DNA from: Bacteroidota bacterium
Lineage (GTDB): Bacteria; Bacteroidota; Bacteroidia; J057; JADKCL01
NCBI GenBank assembly: GCA_016718825.1
Contig: JADKCL010000002.1
Coordinates: forward strand, 62,001-126,000
Reading direction: 5' to 3'
Length of the DNA: 64,000 bases
The notes below the pieces were generated by a model that worked only from the letters and a program-made list of their open reading frames with translations, was not told the DNA's origin and did not search any database. Numbering within the stretch: position 1 is the stretch's first letter; every line of letters begins with the position of its first letter. Below are positions 25,274 to 32,868 of the stretch, in pieces. A program made the translations under genes and the position numbers.

Positions 25274-26440
25274 ATGGAATCCACTTTCTCCAACCCCGAA
25301 CTCGCGCGTTATTCCCGGCACATCATTCTCCCGGAATTTAACATCGAGGGGCAGACCAAGCTGAAAAATGCCAAGGTCCTTGTCGTCGGCGCCGGCGGAT
25401 TGGGAAGCCCGATGCTATTGTATTTGGCAGCGGCGGGCGTCGGGACGATCGGAATTGTGGATTTTGACAAGGTGGAGGATCACAACCTCCAAAGACAAGT
25501 GCTATTCGGGGTGCGGGACATCGGTCAATCCAAAGCCCAAGCTGCCAAATCACGGATTCTGGATTTGAATCCTTTCATCCATGTGATTGTGCACGAAGTG
25601 GCCTTGCGCGCAGACAATGCCCTCGAGATCATCCGAGACTACGATGTCGTTGCAGACGGGACCGACAATTTTCAAACGCGCTACTTGGTCAATGATGCTT
25701 GCGTTCTGCTTGGCAAAGTCAACGTTTATGCCTCCATTTTCCGGTTTGACGGCCAAGTTTCCGTCTTCAACATGTTGATGCCCGATGGAACCCGAGGCCC
25801 CAATTACCGCGATTTGTACCCTACGCCGCCACCTCCCGGAATGGTTCCCAGTTGTGCTGAGGGCGGTGTTTTGGGGGTATTGCCTGGGATTATCGGTTCC
25901 CTGCAGGCGAATGAAGTGATCAAGGTGATTGCAGGAATCGGCGAATGTCTCGCAGGAAGGCTCTATTTGTTTGATGCACTCAGCTTCGAATCCCGGACAC
26001 TCAAAATTCGAAAGGACCCTGCCAATCCGTTGAATGGCAGCCATCCAACGATGACCGAATTGATCGACTATGACCAATTTTGTGGGGTCATTCCAACAAA
26101 TGCGGATTCAAATACGGCATCAATCCATGAAATTTCAGTGTTTCAGCTCCGCGAAATGCAAACTTCGGGACAGCAGTTCCAACTGATCGACGTCCGCGAA
26201 CCCTACGAATTTGAATTGGCCAACTTGGGCGGATGGCTGATTCCGTTGAAGGAAGTGGAGGCAAGGCAAGCAGAGATTCGGAGGGATATACCTGTGATTG
26301 TACATTGTCGCAGCGGCAAACGAAGTGCACAGGCCATTGCAAAGCTTCAATCAATCGAATCTTGGCCCAATTTGTTCAATTTGCATGGCGGAATCCTCGC
26401 TTGGGCGGATGCTTTTGATCCGGAAATGCCGCGCTATTGA
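25274..26440 (+). CDS. MoeB/ThiF-type adenylyltransferase fused to a rhodanese domain
   Basis: A 388-aa protein (ATG 25274; a TTG at 25265 adds three residues). The E1-like domain (about 1-255) activates the C-terminus of a sulfur-carrier protein (MoaD/ThiS type) by adenylation: VLVVGAGGLGSPMLLYLAAA, DFDKVEDHNLQRQ, DGTDNFQTRYL and catalytic Cys in PSCAEGGVLGVLPG. The C-terminal rhodanese domain (about 290-388) has QLIDVREPYEFE and the persulfide loop HCRSGKRSA. This resembles eukaryotic Uba4/MOCS3. The second structural-zinc CxxC of MoeB is replaced (DPANPLNGSHPTM where CPxCG is usual). No moa or thi genes are near. Confidence 0.9.
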   Translation: MESTFSNPELARYSRHIILPEFNIEGQTKLKNAKVLVVGAGGLGSPMLLYLAAAGVGTIGIVDFDKVEDHNLQRQVLFGVRDIGQSKAQAAKSRILDLNPFIHVIVHEVALRADNALEIIRDYDVVADGTDNFQTRYLVNDACVLLGKVNVYASIFRFDGQVSVFNMLMPDGTRGPNYRDLYPTPPPPGMVPSCAEGGVLGVLPGIIGSLQANEVIKVIAGIGECLAGRLYLFDALSFESRTLKIRKDPANPLNGSHPTMTELIDYDQFCGVIPTNADSNTASIHEISVFQLREMQTSGQQFQLIDVREPYEFELANLGGWLIPLKEVEARQAEIRRDIPVIVHCRSGKRSAQAIAKLQSIESWPNLFNLHGGILAWADAFDPEMPRY

Positions 26441-26482
26441 TAGGGCTTTCCAATTCCAAATATTTTCCGAAATTTAGCCTCG

Positions 26483-27325
26483 ATGAATTTCCAACGGCTC
26501 ATACTGATCCTGTCGCTGACATTTTGCCAAGCAGCCACCATGGTTGCCCAACGGGTAGAAATGACCGGTGGAGAAGATAGCTTGTATGCTGCCAACCGTG
26601 CCGAACAAGTCGAGCAACTCAACCACCGCATCGACGAATACCGGCTTTTGGACATGACCAATCCTGGAAAGATTGACCTGCGCCTCAACCTTTTGGATCT
26701 TTGCGCAAAGGCCAAACGATATACGGATGGCGTGTCTTATTACGAAAATTGGGGTTATCATCCCACCAATGTCCCTACCGAATTGCGGCGTAAATATGTC
26801 GGGCTTTACTTTCTTTCGCATGACTTTGATGGAATGCGCAAGAAATTGGGCGAAGACATCGTAGTGAAGGAACCTGAGCGGACGCAGATCGCGCTCCATC
26901 TTGCGCTTTACGATCAGCAATGGTCCGTGGCCAAAAACCTATACCAACGGTTTGAAATCCAGCATGTTTACAAAACGAAGGAGGCCTATCGGCCGGTCAT
27001 GGCCGCTGTGGAGCGATTGCGCTATCACCCGGTTGTCGTGGGTGGACTTTTGTCGATTTTTCCCGGTGGAGGTCTCGCTTACAACAAAAAGCTCGGTCCA
27101 GCCGTCGCCATGATCGCTTTGGTTGGTGCATCCAGCATGGCGACTTGGAACTTCGCCCGCCAAGGCGAACGGGGCGTGGTTCCAGCTAAGGTATTCGGCG
27201 CATTGACCGCCTCACTTTTTGCCGTCAACATCGGGGCAGGTGCCCTTTCCTCCAAGCGCTACAATCAAAATCTCGAGAAACAATTCCAACAAAACATGGA
27301 CTGGTTTACCGCCCGCCAATTCTAA
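26483..27325 (+). CDS. Exported helical protein with hydrophobic C-terminal segments, unknown function
   Basis: A 280-aa protein with a signal peptide (LILILSLTFCQAATMVAQ). Residues about 40-170 are helical and TPR-like, which fits a chain of short repeats (LDLCAKAKRYTDGVSYYENW). The C-terminal third has hydrophobic stretches (VVGGLLSIFPGGGLAYNKKL, then AVAMIALVGASSMATW and SLFAVNIGAGAL). The P-G-G-G-x-x-Y motif resembles Bacteroidota proteins of the DUF5683 type that carry PGxGQxY near a membrane region. No function is assigned. It lies 42 bp after the MoeB-like gene. Confidence 0.75.
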   Translation: MNFQRLILILSLTFCQAATMVAQRVEMTGGEDSLYAANRAEQVEQLNHRIDEYRLLDMTNPGKIDLRLNLLDLCAKAKRYTDGVSYYENWGYHPTNVPTELRRKYVGLYFLSHDFDGMRKKLGEDIVVKEPERTQIALHLALYDQQWSVAKNLYQRFEIQHVYKTKEAYRPVMAAVERLRYHPVVVGGLLSIFPGGGLAYNKKLGPAVAMIALVGASSMATWNFARQGERGVVPAKVFGALTASLFAVNIGAGALSSKRYNQNLEKQFQQNMDWFTARQF

Positions 27326-27353
27326 AACCCGGCAAAACCGAACTTTTCGCTCA

Positions 27354-28619
27354 TCACTTTCCACTTTTCACTTCAAAAGCTTCCATTTGCTTTTCATTCG
27401 TGATGTACATCGCTGCTGTACCTCCGAGGTTGATCACTTTCCCTTTGACAGCCACGGTTTTTCCAAGCCACACGGCTTCGGGATCGAGGCTGAAATTCGG
27501 GATGTCCTCTTCCTTGATGAAAACAGTGAAAATTTGATCGGGAAACTGCTTGTCGAGGTTAAAAAGAATGTTCCCGGCCTTGCTCCGGCGCGCTCCGACG
27601 ACTTTGCCACAAATCACCACCTCTTGGTTTTTGTCCATGTAAAGCTTTGCCTGCACGGTGTTGAAGTGGTTTTTGGGCAGGCTGGGAGGGAAGATCGGCT
27701 CGACATTCACCAACGATTGTTCCGGCAACCAATCCTTCAGATTTTTTTGCGCCTCAAGTGTTCCTTCGAGGTCATCCGGCAAACTGGCAAAGAAATCCAG
27801 ACCGGTTTGTTGCTCCACCTCGTCGATCGACAATGCAAACGTATATAAAGGTGTCTCCGAATTCTGGTGCGGAACAATGAAGCCAATCGCGCGGCCCTTT
27901 TCAAGGTCGGCCATGACTTTGAAGAAGGCCTTCGGAATCGCGACCTTTTTCGGGCTACGCTCAATCACTGCTGGTTTTGCATCGATAATCGGCCCGGTCA
28001 CCACAAACAACTTCGACGTCGGATTCTGGAAAATATAGCCCCGCACCTTTGCCTCAAGGTCCGACCAGAGTTCGCGGTTGAATTCCGGCAGCTGCGGCGA
28101 CATGTTGGAATAGAAATAGGATTCGGAGAGCGCGGTCAATGACCACCGAAAGTCCGCCGAAGGAGCCAAGTGGCCGCGATCGTAACCAAATCCATCGTAG
28201 AAAAAGGTGCCGTCAGGTTTGGCAGTCTTGGCAAAGAAGTCAATTTCGTCGGTTGTGCCCGTTTTGACTGCGGGATCCACCCTGAAGTCATTGCTACGGG
28301 TGATTTTACCTTCAATAATGTCCGGCGTTACGATATGCGCCACCCATTTTGCTTGTTCGTGGGATTCGTCATAGACCAATGCCATGCAGCTGTGCATCAC
28401 CACTTCTTCACCTGCCTTGAGCGCAGGCAAGCCCTTTGCTTGGAGATCGGTCTGGACGTTGGCGAGTTTGCGACCCTCGATTTTCCCTTCGATGGCCACG
28501 ATTTCCTTTTGGAGGCGCTCGCGTTCCGCCTGCAGACGCACGAGTTCTGGATCTTGCGCAAAGGCAGTTACCCATCCCAACAGCACAAAACCAATCAACA
28601 ACAACTTTTTCATGCGCAA
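27354..28619 (-). CDS. Exported DNA/RNA non-specific endonuclease with a C-terminal OB-like domain
   Basis: A 421-aa protein with a signal peptide (MKKLLLIGFVLLGWVTAFAQ; ATG 28613 is an alternative start). A short coiled coil (about 25-50, LQAERERLQKEIVAIEGKI) leads into a NUC1/EndoG-type nuclease with the catalytic motif YDRGHLAPSADF (about residue 150) and YFYSNMSPQLPEFNRELW. The last 110 residues look like an OB-fold (EVVICGKVVGARRSKAGN, VAVKGKVINLGGTAAMYI). It should degrade nucleic acid in the periplasm or medium with a divalent metal. The C-terminal VKSGK and stop codon are encoded by a heptamer repeat. Confidence 0.9.
   Translation of the reverse strand: MRMKKLLLIGFVLLGWVTAFAQDPELVRLQAERERLQKEIVAIEGKIEGRKLANVQTDLQAKGLPALKAGEEVVMHSCMALVYDESHEQAKWVAHIVTPDIIEGKITRSNDFRVDPAVKTGTTDEIDFFAKTAKPDGTFFYDGFGYDRGHLAPSADFRWSLTALSESYFYSNMSPQLPEFNRELWSDLEAKVRGYIFQNPTSKLFVVTGPIIDAKPAVIERSPKKVAIPKAFFKVMADLEKGRAIGFIVPHQNSETPLYTFALSIDEVEQQTGLDFFASLPDDLEGTLEAQKNLKDWLPEQSLVNVEPIFPPSLPKNHFNTVQAKLYMDKNQEVVICGKVVGARRSKAGNILFNLDKQFPDQIFTVFIKEEDIPNFSLDPEAVWLGKTVAVKGKVINLGGTAAMYITNEKQMEAFEVKSGK
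27355..27375. repeat. Three-unit heptamer array (CACTTTT type) at the nuclease gene end
   Basis: Units CACTTTC, CACTTTT and CACTTCA occupy 27355-27375, inside the 3' end of the leftward nuclease gene. They encode its last residues and part of its TGA stop. The same unit forms the larger array at 51973. Confidence 0.7.
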
Positions 28620-28765
28620 ATTCTAGGTAGTCGAAATACACCTTAAAGAAAAGGAATCCATTTGGGATTGCGAAGCAATCGAAGTGCCATCCTGCGGCAA
28701 TTGATGAAATCTTAAGACCTTTCTACTTAAAATTTAATCCCCTCAAGTCGATTTTGGTTCATCCA

Positions 28766-29080
28766 CTACTCCAAATCCTCGATCAAGGCTTCGATTTCGG
28801 CGGCGGTTTTTCCATCTTTTTGCTTTTTGGCCAGTTGGAATCCGATAGAAAGGACCTCCAATGCAGCCGCGATATTTCCCAGCTTGACCAAGGCAAGGCC
28901 ATGGTGGTAATAGGAGGGCAGATATTCTGGAAAATTCGAGGTGACCTCTGCAAATTGAGCAGCAGCTTCCGTCCAATTTTCGGCAGCCATATACTCCTGA
29001 GCCACAGCATAGGGCAAGAACGGATCAGACTTGTCAGTGGCCATCAAAGCCTTGAGTTGAGCGATTCTTTGGTGATTCAT
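28766..29080 (-). CDS. Small TPR-like protein
   Basis: A 104-aa soluble protein of helix pairs with TPR spacing (DPFLPYAVAQEYMAAENWTE, YLPSYYHHGLALVKLGNIAA, ALEVLSIGFQLAKKQKDGKT). It lacks a signal peptide and is probably a cytoplasmic adaptor. It is divergent from etfB; the two starts are only 64 bp apart, with the etf promoter between. Small TPR proteins of this size are common in Bacteroidota and have no assigned role. Confidence 0.8.
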   Translation of the reverse strand: MNHQRIAQLKALMATDKSDPFLPYAVAQEYMAAENWTEAAAQFAEVTSNFPEYLPSYYHHGLALVKLGNIAAALEVLSIGFQLAKKQKDGKTAAEIEALIEDLE

Positions 29081-29085
29081 TTTCC

Positions 29086-29116
29086 TTTGGATAACTAAAA
29101 ACCTTGCATAACTTTG
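29086..29116 (+). promoter_or_regulatory. Consensus Bacteroidota promoter of the etfBA operon
   Basis: TTTG (29086-29089), exactly 19 nt, then TAACTTTG (29109-29116) matches the TTTG/TAnnTTTG consensus fully. Transcription would start near 29122, giving a leader of about 23 nt before the etfB ATG at 29145. Confidence 0.8.
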
Positions 29117-29144
29117 CCCTTCAAATTTAGAAAAAGAGGTAAAA

Positions 29145-29882
29145 ATGAAGTCTCTCGTCTGTATCAGTCACGTGCCCGACACAACGACAAAGATACAATA
29201 TACAGCCGATGGTAAGTCACTCGACAAGAACGGCGTGACTTTCATCATCAACCCGTACGATGAATTCGGTTTGGTTCGCGCCATCGAGTTCAAAGAGCAA
29301 TCCGGTCAAGGAAACGTAACCGTCCTTTGTGTCGGTGGCGCCGATGTGGAACCGACGCTGCGCAAAGCGCTTGCAATTGGTGCCGATGACGCCGTGCGCA
29401 TTGATGCTGAACCGCTTGACGGCATGTACGTTGCCGAGCAGATCGCTGCTTTTGCCAAAGGCAAGGGATATGATTTCATTTTCTTTGGCAAGGAAAGCAT
29501 TGACAGCAATGGCTCCGAAGTGCCAGGAATGGTGGCCGAGTATCTCGACCTTCCTTTCGTTTCGCAAGGCATTCACCTGACCGTCGAAGGCGGAAAGGCA
29601 AAATTGCAGCGCGAATTGGATGGTGGCTACGAAAGCATCGAATCCAGCATTCCAGTGGTGGTTTCCTGCCAAAAAGGTATCGCTGAATGGCGGATTCCAA
29701 ACATGCGCGGCATCATGATGGCCAAAACCAAAAAGCTTGAAGTTGTCGCTGCTGCTCCAGGTGAAGCAGCCGTCTCCACCGTCAAGCTCGAACTTCCACC
29801 CTCAAAAGGTGGTTGTGTCTACATCGACGCAGAAAATGCAGGTTCACTCGTTGAAATGTTGGTTGACAAAGGATTGATCTAA
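29145..29882 (+). CDS. etfB: Electron transfer flavoprotein subunit beta
   Basis: A 245-aa protein. ETF beta binds AMP and forms a heterodimer with the alpha subunit to carry electrons from acyl-CoA and other dehydrogenases to the respiratory chain through ETF:quinone oxidoreductase. Visible family features are the N-terminal VCISHVPDTTTKI, NPYDEFGLVRAIEFKEQ, CVGGADVEPTLRKALAIGAD and GKESIDSNGSEVPGMVAEYL. It is followed four bases later by etfA. A perfect consensus promoter lies just upstream. Confidence 0.95.
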   Translation: MKSLVCISHVPDTTTKIQYTADGKSLDKNGVTFIINPYDEFGLVRAIEFKEQSGQGNVTVLCVGGADVEPTLRKALAIGADDAVRIDAEPLDGMYVAEQIAAFAKGKGYDFIFFGKESIDSNGSEVPGMVAEYLDLPFVSQGIHLTVEGGKAKLQRELDGGYESIESSIPVVVSCQKGIAEWRIPNMRGIMMAKTKKLEVVAAAPGEAAVSTVKLELPPSKGGCVYIDAENAGSLVEMLVDKGLI

Positions 29883-29886
29883 GGCT

Positions 29887-30867
29887 ATGGCAGTACTACT
29901 CTTCGCAGAAAACGGGAACGGTAAGTTCAAAAAGGCTGTCTTTGAGGCAGCAGGATACGCCAGCGAGCTCGCCGGCAAATTTGGTGTGGAACTTCATGCG
30001 GTGTCCATTGGCCCGGTCAGCAATGACGAGTTGGCCAAATTGGGTGCCTATGGTGTTTCCAAGGTGCACAACATTACGGATGGCGGTTTGAGCACATTCA
30101 GCGATCAGGGTTATACCCGCGCGATCGCCGAAGTTGCCAAAGCGATTGCTGCAAAATCAGTCGTTTTTGCACAGACCTACAATGGTAAATCCATTGCACC
30201 TCGCGTTGCAGCCCGCCTTGGATCCTCTATGGTTTCCGGCGCAGCTACCAATCCGACACTCGACGGCGGCAGCTTGGTCATTACACGCGGGTGCAATTCC
30301 GGAAAAGGAATGGAGACCGTGCGCACCAACCGTGCTACGTCCGTGATTACTGTCAAAATGAACAGCTACGGCCTCAAAGAAAATGCAAAATCAGCCTCCA
30401 TTGAGGGATTTGCATTCCAGTCGCAGCCTTCGGACTTTGGCGCAAAATCCATTGAAATCGTAAAAACCGCCAGCAAAATCTCCATCACGGAGGCCGATAC
30501 CGTCCTTTCCGGCGGTCGTGGCTTCAAAGGCCCTGAAAACTGGCATTTGCTGGAGAAATTGGCTGATATGCTGGGTGCAGGTACCGCCTGTTCCAAGCCG
30601 GTGGCAGACATGGATTGGAGGCCTCACCACGAGCACGTGGGTCAAACCGGTATTCAGATTGCACCGAATCTCTACATTGCAATCGGCATTTCCGGTGCAA
30701 TCCAGCACTTGGCAGGGGTCAACTCTTCCAAAAATATCGTCGTGATCAACAAAGATCCGGAGGCACCGTTTTTCAAAATTGCTGACTACGGAATTATTGG
30801 CGACCTTTTCGAAGTATTGCCCAAGATTACTGCGGCAGTAGAAAAAGTGAAAGCGGCACACGCTTAA
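29887..30867 (+). CDS. etfA: Electron transfer flavoprotein subunit alpha
   Basis: A 326-aa FAD-binding subunit. The C-terminal FAD domain is well preserved: VLSGGRGFKGPENW, GAGTACSKPVADMDW, HVGQTGIQIAPNLYIAIGIS, GAIQHLAGVNSSK and INKDPEAPFFKIADYGIIGD. It acts with etfB in the cytoplasm. No acyl-CoA dehydrogenase or ETF-QO gene is adjacent. The next gene starts 10 bp downstream, so the operon contains at least three genes. Confidence 0.95.
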   Translation: MAVLLFAENGNGKFKKAVFEAAGYASELAGKFGVELHAVSIGPVSNDELAKLGAYGVSKVHNITDGGLSTFSDQGYTRAIAEVAKAIAAKSVVFAQTYNGKSIAPRVAARLGSSMVSGAATNPTLDGGSLVITRGCNSGKGMETVRTNRATSVITVKMNSYGLKENAKSASIEGFAFQSQPSDFGAKSIEIVKTASKISITEADTVLSGGRGFKGPENWHLLEKLADMLGAGTACSKPVADMDWRPHHEHVGQTGIQIAPNLYIAIGISGAIQHLAGVNSSKNIVVINKDPEAPFFKIADYGIIGDLFEVLPKITAAVEKVKAAHA

Positions 30868-30877
30868 TCAAGGAAAT

Positions 30878-31495
30878 TTGGAAAAGATCAAACTAGATAT
30901 TCTAGGATTGAGCTCAAGCCAATCGGACGTGGGCCATTTTGCCTTGGTCCTGGGTGAGGTCAAAGGGAACAGAAGGTTGCCGATCATCATTGACGGCTAT
31001 CAGGCAAGAGCTATCGCGCTGGAAATGGAAAGCATCAAGCCCAACCGGCCGATGACCCATGACCTGTTCGTAACATTGGCCCGCACTTTCAACATTGGTT
31101 TGGTGGAAGTGCTCATTACCGACTTGAAGGAAGGAATCTTCTATGCCAAGCTTGTGTTTGAGCAAGATGGCGAGCATTATGAAATCGATTCCCGTACGAG
31201 CGACGCCGTCGCGATTGGGGTCAGGTTCAAGGTTCCCATCTTTACCTACGAATCGGTTCTCTCCGTTGCGGGTATTGTCGTCAGCGAAAGCGATCTTGAA
31301 GAAGAGAATGACGATTACTTCACAGAAGAGGAGGAAGGTGAGGAAGAAGGCGAGGAAATCCCAGCCGATGAGACCATCGAGGACAAAATCGTGCGGATGA
31401 AGCGTGAGATGGACGGCGCAATTGGCGACGAAGACTACGAAAAAGCTGCCCGATTGCGCGACGAAATCGCCAGACTCGAAGGCGAGAACAACTAA
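30878..31495 (+). CDS. Bifunctional-nuclease (DUF151) family protein with a UvrB/UvrC motif
   Basis: A 205-aa protein starting at TTG 30878 with an AAGGA-like site six bases upstream. The BFN/DUF151 domain covers about 1-135: LPIIIDGYQARAIALEMESI, RPMTHDLF and EIDSRTSDAVAIGVRFKVPI. An acidic linker (DDYFTEEEEGEEEGEE) leads to a C-terminal UVR motif (GDEDYEKAARLRDEIARLE) for protein-protein contact as in UvrB/UvrC or Clp adaptors. DUF151 proteins of plants have RNase/DNase activity; the bacterial role is unclear. It is co-transcribed with etfBA and ends at a strong terminator. Confidence 0.88.
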   Translation: MEKIKLDILGLSSSQSDVGHFALVLGEVKGNRRLPIIIDGYQARAIALEMESIKPNRPMTHDLFVTLARTFNIGLVEVLITDLKEGIFYAKLVFEQDGEHYEIDSRTSDAVAIGVRFKVPIFTYESVLSVAGIVVSESDLEEENDDYFTEEEEGEEEGEEIPADETIEDKIVRMKREMDGAIGDEDYEKAARLRDEIARLEGENN

Positions 31496-31513
31496 GTATC
31501 GAATTTCAAAGAT

Positions 31514-31550
31514 AAAAAGAGCCGCAGGTGAACAATCTGCGGCTTTTTTA
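31514..31550 (+). terminator. Rho-independent terminator of the etfBA operon
   Basis: AGCCGCAG (31520-31527), a 9-nt loop, CTGCGGCT (31537-31544), with an A run before and TTTTTT after. Confidence 0.88.
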
Positions 31551-31563
31551 TGTCTTCGAATCC

Positions 31564-31636
31564 TTATCGTAAAAATACGATAAATATTTTTCATCGGTAT
31601 TGTACGATGAGAATCCTTATCGTATTTTTGCGATGA
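31564..31636 (+). promoter_or_regulatory. Three tandem 20-bp operator repeats over the arsRM promoter
   Basis: Site 1 (31564-31583) is a perfect palindrome TTATCGTA-N4-TACGATAA. Site 2 (31591-31610) is TCATCG-N8-CGATGA. Site 3 (31617-31636) is TTATCGTA-N4-TGCGATGA. Their left edges are 27 and 26 bp apart. A promoter lies across sites 2 and 3: TTG at 31600-31602, 20 nt, TATTTTTG at 31623-31630, a full TAnnTTTG match. ArsR-type repressors bind such dyads, and bound ArsR would cover both promoter elements. Confidence 0.85.
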
Positions 31637-31650
31637 ATAATTTGATTGCT

Positions 31651-31977
31651 ATGTCCAAAACGAAGACAGAAGGATTTTCACCGGCGACCTTGGAACTCGC
31701 CACTATTTTGAAAGCGATGGGCCACCCCGCGCGCATTGCCATTCTCCAATTCATTTTGGAGCGGCAAGCCTGCATTTGTGGTTCGATCGTGGATGCATTG
31801 CCGCTTTCGCAGGCAACTGTCAGTCAGCATCTTGCGGAATTGAAACTCGCCGGACTCATCAAGGGTACCATTGACGGTCCGAGGGTTTGTTATTGCATTG
31901 ATACAGAAAACTGGGAAAAGGCCAAGGTCATGGTGGAGAACTTCTTCAAAGCTTCGAATTGCTGTAGCAGTTGTTAG
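31651..31977 (+). CDS. arsR: ArsR-family arsenic/metal-responsive repressor
   Basis: A 108-aa winged-helix repressor from ATG 31651. In-frame ATGs at 31600 and 31633 lie inside the operators, upstream of the predicted transcription start (about 31636), and were rejected. The DNA-binding core is clear: LKAMGHPARIAILQFIL, LPLSQATVSQHLAELKLAGL. A CxC pair (ACICGSIVDAL) sits where the As(III) site of classical ArsR lies, and the C-terminus adds NCCSSC, a further possible metal ligand set. It should repress its own promoter and release it when arsenite binds. arsM follows 20 bp downstream. Confidence 0.9.
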   Translation: MSKTKTEGFSPATLELATILKAMGHPARIAILQFILERQACICGSIVDALPLSQATVSQHLAELKLAGLIKGTIDGPRVCYCIDTENWEKAKVMVENFFKASNCCSSC

Positions 31978-31997
31978 GAAAATCAAAAACACGAAAA

Positions 31998-32837
31998 ATG
32001 GAAAATTCAGAAAAAACCAAAACGATGGTGCGTGAAAAATACGCCGAAATCGCCTTGCAGTCCGCTGGGGAGAATGCAGTTTCCTGTTGCGGCGTTAACA
32101 GTTGCAATACCCTCGATTACAGTATTTTCAGCGAGGACTACACCAACCTCACCGGCTATCTTGAAGCTGCGGATTTGAAGTTGGGATGCGGCATTCCGGT
32201 CGAGCATGCGCAGATTTCCAAAGGCGATACCGTGGTGGATCTTGGATCGGGTGCCGGCAACGATGCCTTCGTTGCGCGCGCGCTCGTCGGCGAATTGGGC
32301 GAAGTCATCGGCATCGACATGACGCCTGCCATGATTGACAAGGCGAAGGCACTTGCCGAGCAGCTCAAGATGGACAACGTCCGTTTTCGGTTGGGTGACA
32401 TCGAGGCCATTCCCTTGAATGCCAATGTTGCCAACGTGGTGGTGAGCAATTGTGTGCTCAACCTTGTCCCAGACAAGCAAAAGGCATTCTCCGAAGTCTT
32501 CCGCATCTTGAAGCCCGGAGGCCATTTCTGCATCTCAGACGTGGTACTCAAAGGCGAGTTACCTGAAGAAATCCGTGAGGCTGCTGAAATGTATGCAGGC
32601 TGTGTCAGTGGAGCGCTTCAGAAAAAGGAATACATGGGCATCATCCATGATCTTGATTTCCAATCGGTGTCGATCAAGGCTGAAAAGGAAATTCAGATTC
32701 CTGACGAAGTGTTGCTCAAATACTTGGATGCCAATCAATTGGCTGCCTACCGCAAAAGCGGCGCAGGAATCTTCAGCATCACCGTTTTCGCAGAAAAAGC
32801 CAAATCCTGCTGCGCGCCAGGCGCAGGCTGCTGCTAA
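31998..32837 (+). CDS. arsM: Arsenite S-adenosylmethionine methyltransferase
   Basis: A 279-aa enzyme (ATG 31998) that methylates As(III) using S-adenosylmethionine and a thiol reductant. The SAM fold shows VVDLGSGAGNDAF and GIDMTPAMIDKAK. The conserved cysteines are at 31 (SCCG), 64 (LGCGIP), 152 (SNCVLN) and 202 (AGCVSGA), matching the As-binding set of characterised ArsM enzymes. The tail CCAPGAGCC adds four cysteines that may bind or deliver arsenic. With arsR alone upstream and no arsB/acr3 or arsC here, detoxification would rely on methylation or on genes elsewhere. Confidence 0.93.
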   Translation: MENSEKTKTMVREKYAEIALQSAGENAVSCCGVNSCNTLDYSIFSEDYTNLTGYLEAADLKLGCGIPVEHAQISKGDTVVDLGSGAGNDAFVARALVGELGEVIGIDMTPAMIDKAKALAEQLKMDNVRFRLGDIEAIPLNANVANVVVSNCVLNLVPDKQKAFSEVFRILKPGGHFCISDVVLKGELPEEIREAAEMYAGCVSGALQKKEYMGIIHDLDFQSVSIKAEKEIQIPDEVLLKYLDANQLAAYRKSGAGIFSITVFAEKAKSCCAPGAGCC

Positions 32838-32868
32838 TTGATCCGAATGAGTTGTTGATAAGACGACC

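Noticed and set aside
31600..31650. Longer ArsR starting at 31600 or 31633
   Set aside because: Both ATGs lie in operator sites 2 and 3 and upstream of the likely transcription start; the added residues are not family-like.
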